Assembly (NCBI GenBank): GCA_009692985.1
Contig: SHYF01000065.1
Location: 1 to 8,393, forward strand
Length of the DNA stretch: 8,393 nucleotides
Direction of reading: 5' to 3'
Source: Dehalococcoidia bacterium
GTDB taxonomy: Bacteria; Chloroflexota; Dehalococcoidia; Lucifugimonadales; SHYF01
Every line of letters starts with the position of its first letter. Positions within the stretch are counted from its first letter, which is position 1. Under the pieces are notes generated by a model that was given only the letters and a program-made list of their open reading frames with translations, was not told the origin of the DNA and did not search any database. Below are positions 6,207 to 8,393 of this stretch, in pieces. The translations under genes were made by a program, and so were the position numbers.

Positions 6207-6578
6207 ATGCAAAAACAGTTCATCAACCCAGACTCCCTTTCCAAGCCAACGGGCTACACCCACGTGGTGAAGGCCGAAAGCCTGGTGTTCATCGCCGGGC
6301 AGGTGGGAGCGGACAGGAACGGGAACGTCGCGGCCGGAGACGTTATTGCCCAGGCTCGTCAGGTGCTGGCCAATCTAGAATCGGCGGTGAGAGCGGCGGG
6401 CGGCGCCAAGGGTGACATCCTCTCCATTACCATGTACGTGGTGGATAGTGTGAGCCGGGAGCAAATGCCAGCGCTACGTACCCTGCGGAGCGAGTTCTTC
6501 GGCGACAGGCCGCCGGTCTCGACCCTGGTATTCGTTTCGGGCCTGGCCCGCCCGGAGCTGCTGATAGAGATAGGCTAG
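6207..6578 (+). CDS. RidA/YjgF/YER057c-family protein lacking the deaminase arginine
   Basis: This 123-aa protein is close to the usual 125-130 of the family. Rid proteins are small trimers with a chorismate-mutase-like fold; true RidA hydrolyses reactive enamine/imine intermediates from PLP enzymes. Family marks are LVFIAGQVGAD at 26-36, QARQVLANLESAVRAAGG in the main helix (49-66), MYVVD (76-80) and the end PELLIEIG. In RidA the catalytic arginine (E. coli R105, in PARSCVEV) is essential; the matching segment here is PPVSTLVFV, with V104. It is therefore probably a non-RidA subgroup member without imine deaminase activity. The C-terminus stops a few residues early, just after the IEI strand. 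ATG 6207 follows the fabI stop by 10 bp with only a weak ribosome site, so the two genes probably share a transcript. The metabolic link to fatty-acid synthesis is unknown. Confidence 0.88.
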   Translation: MQKQFINPDSLSKPTGYTHVVKAESLVFIAGQVGADRNGNVAAGDVIAQARQVLANLESAVRAAGGAKGDILSITMYVVDSVSREQMPALRTLRSEFFGDRPPVSTLVFVSGLARPELLIEIG

Positions 6579-6637
6579 AGCGGTGGTGGGAGAGTAACAC
6601 AGGGATCTAGCGGGTTGCTGAAGTCTTTGGCCTCACC

Positions 6638-7426
6638 CTACCCCGCGCCTTCCCCAGCCTTCACCTCTTGCCAAAGACGCTCCTTCTCATCCAGGGGCAG
6701 GTCGGCAAAGGAGATACCCCGCTCTCTGGCCAGGCGCTCCATCTGAGCGAAGCGACGGGCAAAGCGGGCGTTGGCTTGACGCAATGCGTCCTCTGTGTGG
6801 ATGCCTAGCCAGCGTCCAACGTTGACCAGAGCTAAGAGCATGTCTCCAAACTCGCGGCTCCTGGCCTCCTGTGACCCGGCTCCCTGGATCTCTCCTACCT
6901 CCTCGGCTACCTTCTCCAGCACGCCTTCCACGTTGCTCCAGTCGAAGCCGGCCTTGGACGCTCTGTCCTGCATGAGCTGGCTGTAGGCCAGCGCCGGCGT
7001 ATCTTTCGGGATGCGGCCCAGGAGGGATGCACCATCTTCGTCCTGGCGCTCCTGGCGTTTCAGTTGCTCCCAGTTGGCCTCCACCTCCCGTGCGTCCTTG
7101 ACCACTGCGTCGCCAAAGACATGTGGGTGGCGTCGCACCAGCTTGTCGCGCACAGACTCAGTCACGTCGTTGATGTTGAACTGGCTTGCCTCGCTGGCTA
7201 TCTGGGCATGGAAAAGGACTTGCAACAGAACGTCGCCCAGCTCTTCAGGGAGCTTGGCGGCATCCTTTTGATCAATGGCCTCCAGTACCTCGTAGGACTC
7301 TTCTAGCAGGTAGCGTTTCAAGGAGTCGTGCGTCTGCTCCTGGTCCCACGGGCACCCATTGGAGCCTCGAAGCTGTGCCAGGAGGCCTACCAGGTTGCTG
7401 AATGATTCGCCTGTTGAGTCGTTCAT
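6638..7426 (-). CDS. mazG: Nucleoside triphosphate pyrophosphohydrolase MazG
   Basis: MazG hydrolyses (d)NTPs to monophosphates and pyrophosphate, cleaning the nucleotide pool and, in E. coli, lowering ppGpp-linked stress signalling. The product is 262 aa, almost the length of E. coli MazG (263), with both tandem domains. Domain 1 has NGCPWDQEQTHDSL (23-36), EE at 42-43 with E46, then EELGD at 61-65. Domain 2 has EE at 175-176 with E179, then EFGD at 192-195. These are the acidic EExxE...ExxD Mg-binding sets, and both look intact. I chose ATG 7426; the frame stays open to 7627, but the extra 67 codons run through repeat A copy 2 and are not MazG-like. The gene converges on ridA with 59 bp between them and no clear terminator there. 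Confidence 0.95.
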   Translation of the reverse strand: MNDSTGESFSNLVGLLAQLRGSNGCPWDQEQTHDSLKRYLLEESYEVLEAIDQKDAAKLPEELGDVLLQVLFHAQIASEASQFNINDVTESVRDKLVRRHPHVFGDAVVKDAREVEANWEQLKRQERQDEDGASLLGRIPKDTPALAYSQLMQDRASKAGFDWSNVEGVLEKVAEEVGEIQGAGSQEARSREFGDMLLALVNVGRWLGIHTEDALRQANARFARRFAQMERLARERGISFADLPLDEKERLWQEVKAGEGAG

Positions 7427-7439
7427 GGGTCTATTGGCG

Positions 7440-7448
7440 ATTATAGCA
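7440..7448 (-). promoter_or_regulatory. Extended -10 promoter of mazG
   Basis: On the minus strand the sequence reads TGC-TATAAT, a perfect -10 hexamer with the extended TGn. It ends 13 bases before the mazG ATG, so transcription would start only about 6-8 bases upstream of the start codon. No Shine-Dalgarno sequence lies in that gap, so the message would be nearly leaderless. No good -35 box is seen; the -35 region reaches the edge of repeat A copy 2. Confidence 0.55.
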
Positions 7449-7457
7449 TGGTGATGG

Positions 7458-7577
7458 AAAACTCCTTCGCCCATCCCCCTTACCCCCTTCCTGGCCAGGA
7501 AGGGGGTAAAAAGGTATCTGTGGGACACCCCCAGTCCCCTGCCAAAGAGGCTTCGCCCCTCTGGACTCTCCATTTTC
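7458..7577 (+). repeat. Intergenic repeat A, copy 2
   Basis: This is the second copy of the element at 4827-4947, in the same orientation and 120 bp long. Its first hairpin is a perfect 30-nt palindrome (7480-7509, half-site TTACCCCCTTCCTGG); copy 1 has mismatches in this region. The second hairpin (CTGTGGG/CCCCCAG) has one mismatch here, whereas copy 1 is perfect. The third retains the GGCTTCGCCCC core and an outer AGAGG/CCTCT pairing. It lies between the divergent mazG and DUF1461 genes. Confidence 0.8.
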
Positions 7578-7605
7578 GGCAGCCTGAATGGAGCGGGCCG
7601 CATCC

Positions 7606-7634
7606 TTGACAACTGATCGAGAAGCACCTACCAT
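7606..7634 (+). promoter_or_regulatory. Sigma-70-type promoter of the DUF1461 gene
   Basis: A perfect -35 TTGACA (7606-7611), a 17-bp spacer and TACCAT (7629-7634, four of six bases) give a good vegetative promoter shape. Transcription would start near 7641, just before AGGAAG (7643-7648) and the GTG start at 7656. The leader is thus only about 15 nt. Confidence 0.55.
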
Positions 7635-7655
7635 CCATCGCCAGGAAGCTACTCC

Positions 7656-8384
7656 GTGTATCGCATCAGCATCAACAGAATCATAGGCGCCCTGTTCATA
7701 GCGGCTCTGGCTGTGTTTCTGGTGACCAGCAACGTGCGCCTGGCCCTGAACAGCCTTCCACTGTATGAGTATGGGTTTCACCATTACGAAGTGGACGCCG
7801 CCACCGGGCTCAGCTTGGGGCAGCTTTCCGAAGCAGGACGGCACCTCCGTGACTATTTCAACTCCTCCGATCAGTTGCTGGATGTGCACGTCACCATTGA
7901 TAGCACCACGCGCTCCCTGTTTGTGGAGCGAGAAATCCTGCACATGCGAGATGTAAAGGATCTTGTCTGGAAGGTCTATCGCGTGCAAGAAGGCGCCTTT
8001 GTGTACCTCTTCCTGTTTGTTACCATGGGGTTCTTCATCCTGGGGAGTAATTTTGGAGGACGGGTGCGCCGGCTGTTTATTACTGGAAGCATTTTGACCC
8101 TGTTGATTGTGGGCGCAGTGGCAGTCGCGTCCGTGCTAGCTTTCGGGCCGCTCTTCCTACTTTTCCATTTCGTCAGCTTCAGCAACGACCTGTGGCAGCT
8201 AGACCCGAGCAGCTCCTATCTGCTGAGGATGTTCCCCGATGGCTTCTGGCGAGACGCGACGCTGCTCATAGGCGCTGCCTCCGTGGCGGAGGCGCTGGGC
8301 ATTATGCTGTTGCTAGCGGTAATGGAGTGGTGGCACCGGTGGCGTTTGCGGATAGCTCGGAGGAAGGCCCCTCAGTTCGGTTAG
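7656..8384 (+). CDS. DUF1461/TIGR01906-family integral membrane protein
   Basis: This 242-aa membrane protein belongs to a family of unknown function found in Gram-positives and Chloroflexi. There is an N-terminal helix (about 9-24), an outside region (30-110) and three further membrane segments at about 115-130, 142-170 and 201-222. The tail is basic (RWRLRIARRK), so the C-terminus is probably cytoplasmic. Family marks are FVEREILHMRDVKDL (89-103) in the outer part and HFVSFSNDLWQLDP (171-184) followed by MFPDGFW (192-198). Both sit near the membrane and are rich in acidic, aromatic and His residues, as in other members. GTG 7656 is supported by AGGAAG eight bases upstream and by a TTGACA promoter. 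The stop is 9 bp from the right edge, so any downstream operon partner is unseen. Confidence 0.87.
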   Translation: MYRISINRIIGALFIAALAVFLVTSNVRLALNSLPLYEYGFHHYEVDAATGLSLGQLSEAGRHLRDYFNSSDQLLDVHVTIDSTTRSLFVEREILHMRDVKDLVWKVYRVQEGAFVYLFLFVTMGFFILGSNFGGRVRRLFITGSILTLLIVGAVAVASVLAFGPLFLLFHFVSFSNDLWQLDPSSSYLLRMFPDGFWRDATLLIGAASVAEALGIMLLLAVMEWWHRWRLRIARRKAPQFG

Positions 8385-8393
8385 CGAAGCGAC

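Noticed and set aside
6579..6637. Intrinsic terminator between convergent ridA and mazG
   Set aside because: I found no stable stem followed by a T run on either strand in the 59-bp gap, so I do not annotate one.
4827..7577. Repeat A copies as ends of a composite transposon carrying fabI-ridA-mazG
   Set aside because: There is no transposase, the copies are only about 85% alike, no target duplication is visible, and the genes between are housekeeping genes with unremarkable composition.

Overview
The window looks like ordinary chromosomal DNA from a bacterium of roughly 55-60% G+C. The style suggests the phylum Chloroflexi, perhaps Dehalococcoidia: a moxR-DUF58-DUF4129 run, a FabI starting IPVDLQGKS, a DUF1461/TIGR01906 membrane protein, and many GC-rich hairpin repeats between genes. 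This placement is inference from gene style, since no rRNA or other marker gene is present. I see no tRNA, rRNA, CRISPR array, transposase or phage gene.

Layout, left to right. (1) A plus-strand gene of unknown function enters from the left edge and ends at 935. (2) A perfect 32-nt palindrome (951-982) lies between it and the next gene and covers that gene's stop codon. (3) A minus-strand operon runs from 4770 down to 977: moxR-type AAA+ ATPase, DUF58 protein, DUF4129 multi-TM protein. The genes are 6 bp apart or overlap by ATGA. It resembles envelope-associated MoxR operons, but no transglutaminase gene or domain is present. (4) A 650-bp intergenic region (4771-5422) holds a 121-bp repeat (A, copy 1), an AT-rich imperfect hairpin, a 90-bp element with terminal inverted repeats (B), a GC-rich hairpin and a probable fabI promoter. 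(5) fabI and a Rid-family gene, on the plus strand and 10 bp apart, form a likely two-gene operon. (6) mazG, on the minus strand, converges on them. (7) A second copy of repeat A (7458-7577) lies upstream of mazG. (8) A plus-strand DUF1461 membrane protein, preceded by a good TTGACA-N17-TACCAT promoter, nearly reaches the right edge.

Functionally these are mainly housekeeping genes: fatty-acid elongation (FabI), metabolite or nucleotide clean-up (Rid, MazG) and envelope or membrane biology (MoxR/DUF58/DUF4129, DUF1461). I found no convincing new system. The points most worth a second look are the repeat family bracketing fabI-ridA-mazG, the leader structures of fabI, residue swaps at key positions in FabI and the Rid protein, the DUF4129 protein without a transglutaminase core, and the compositionally distinct unknown gene at the left edge. 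Several starts were set by ribosome-binding sites and family length rather than by longest reading frame: DUF4129 at 2566, fabI at 5423, ridA at 6207, mazG at 7426.
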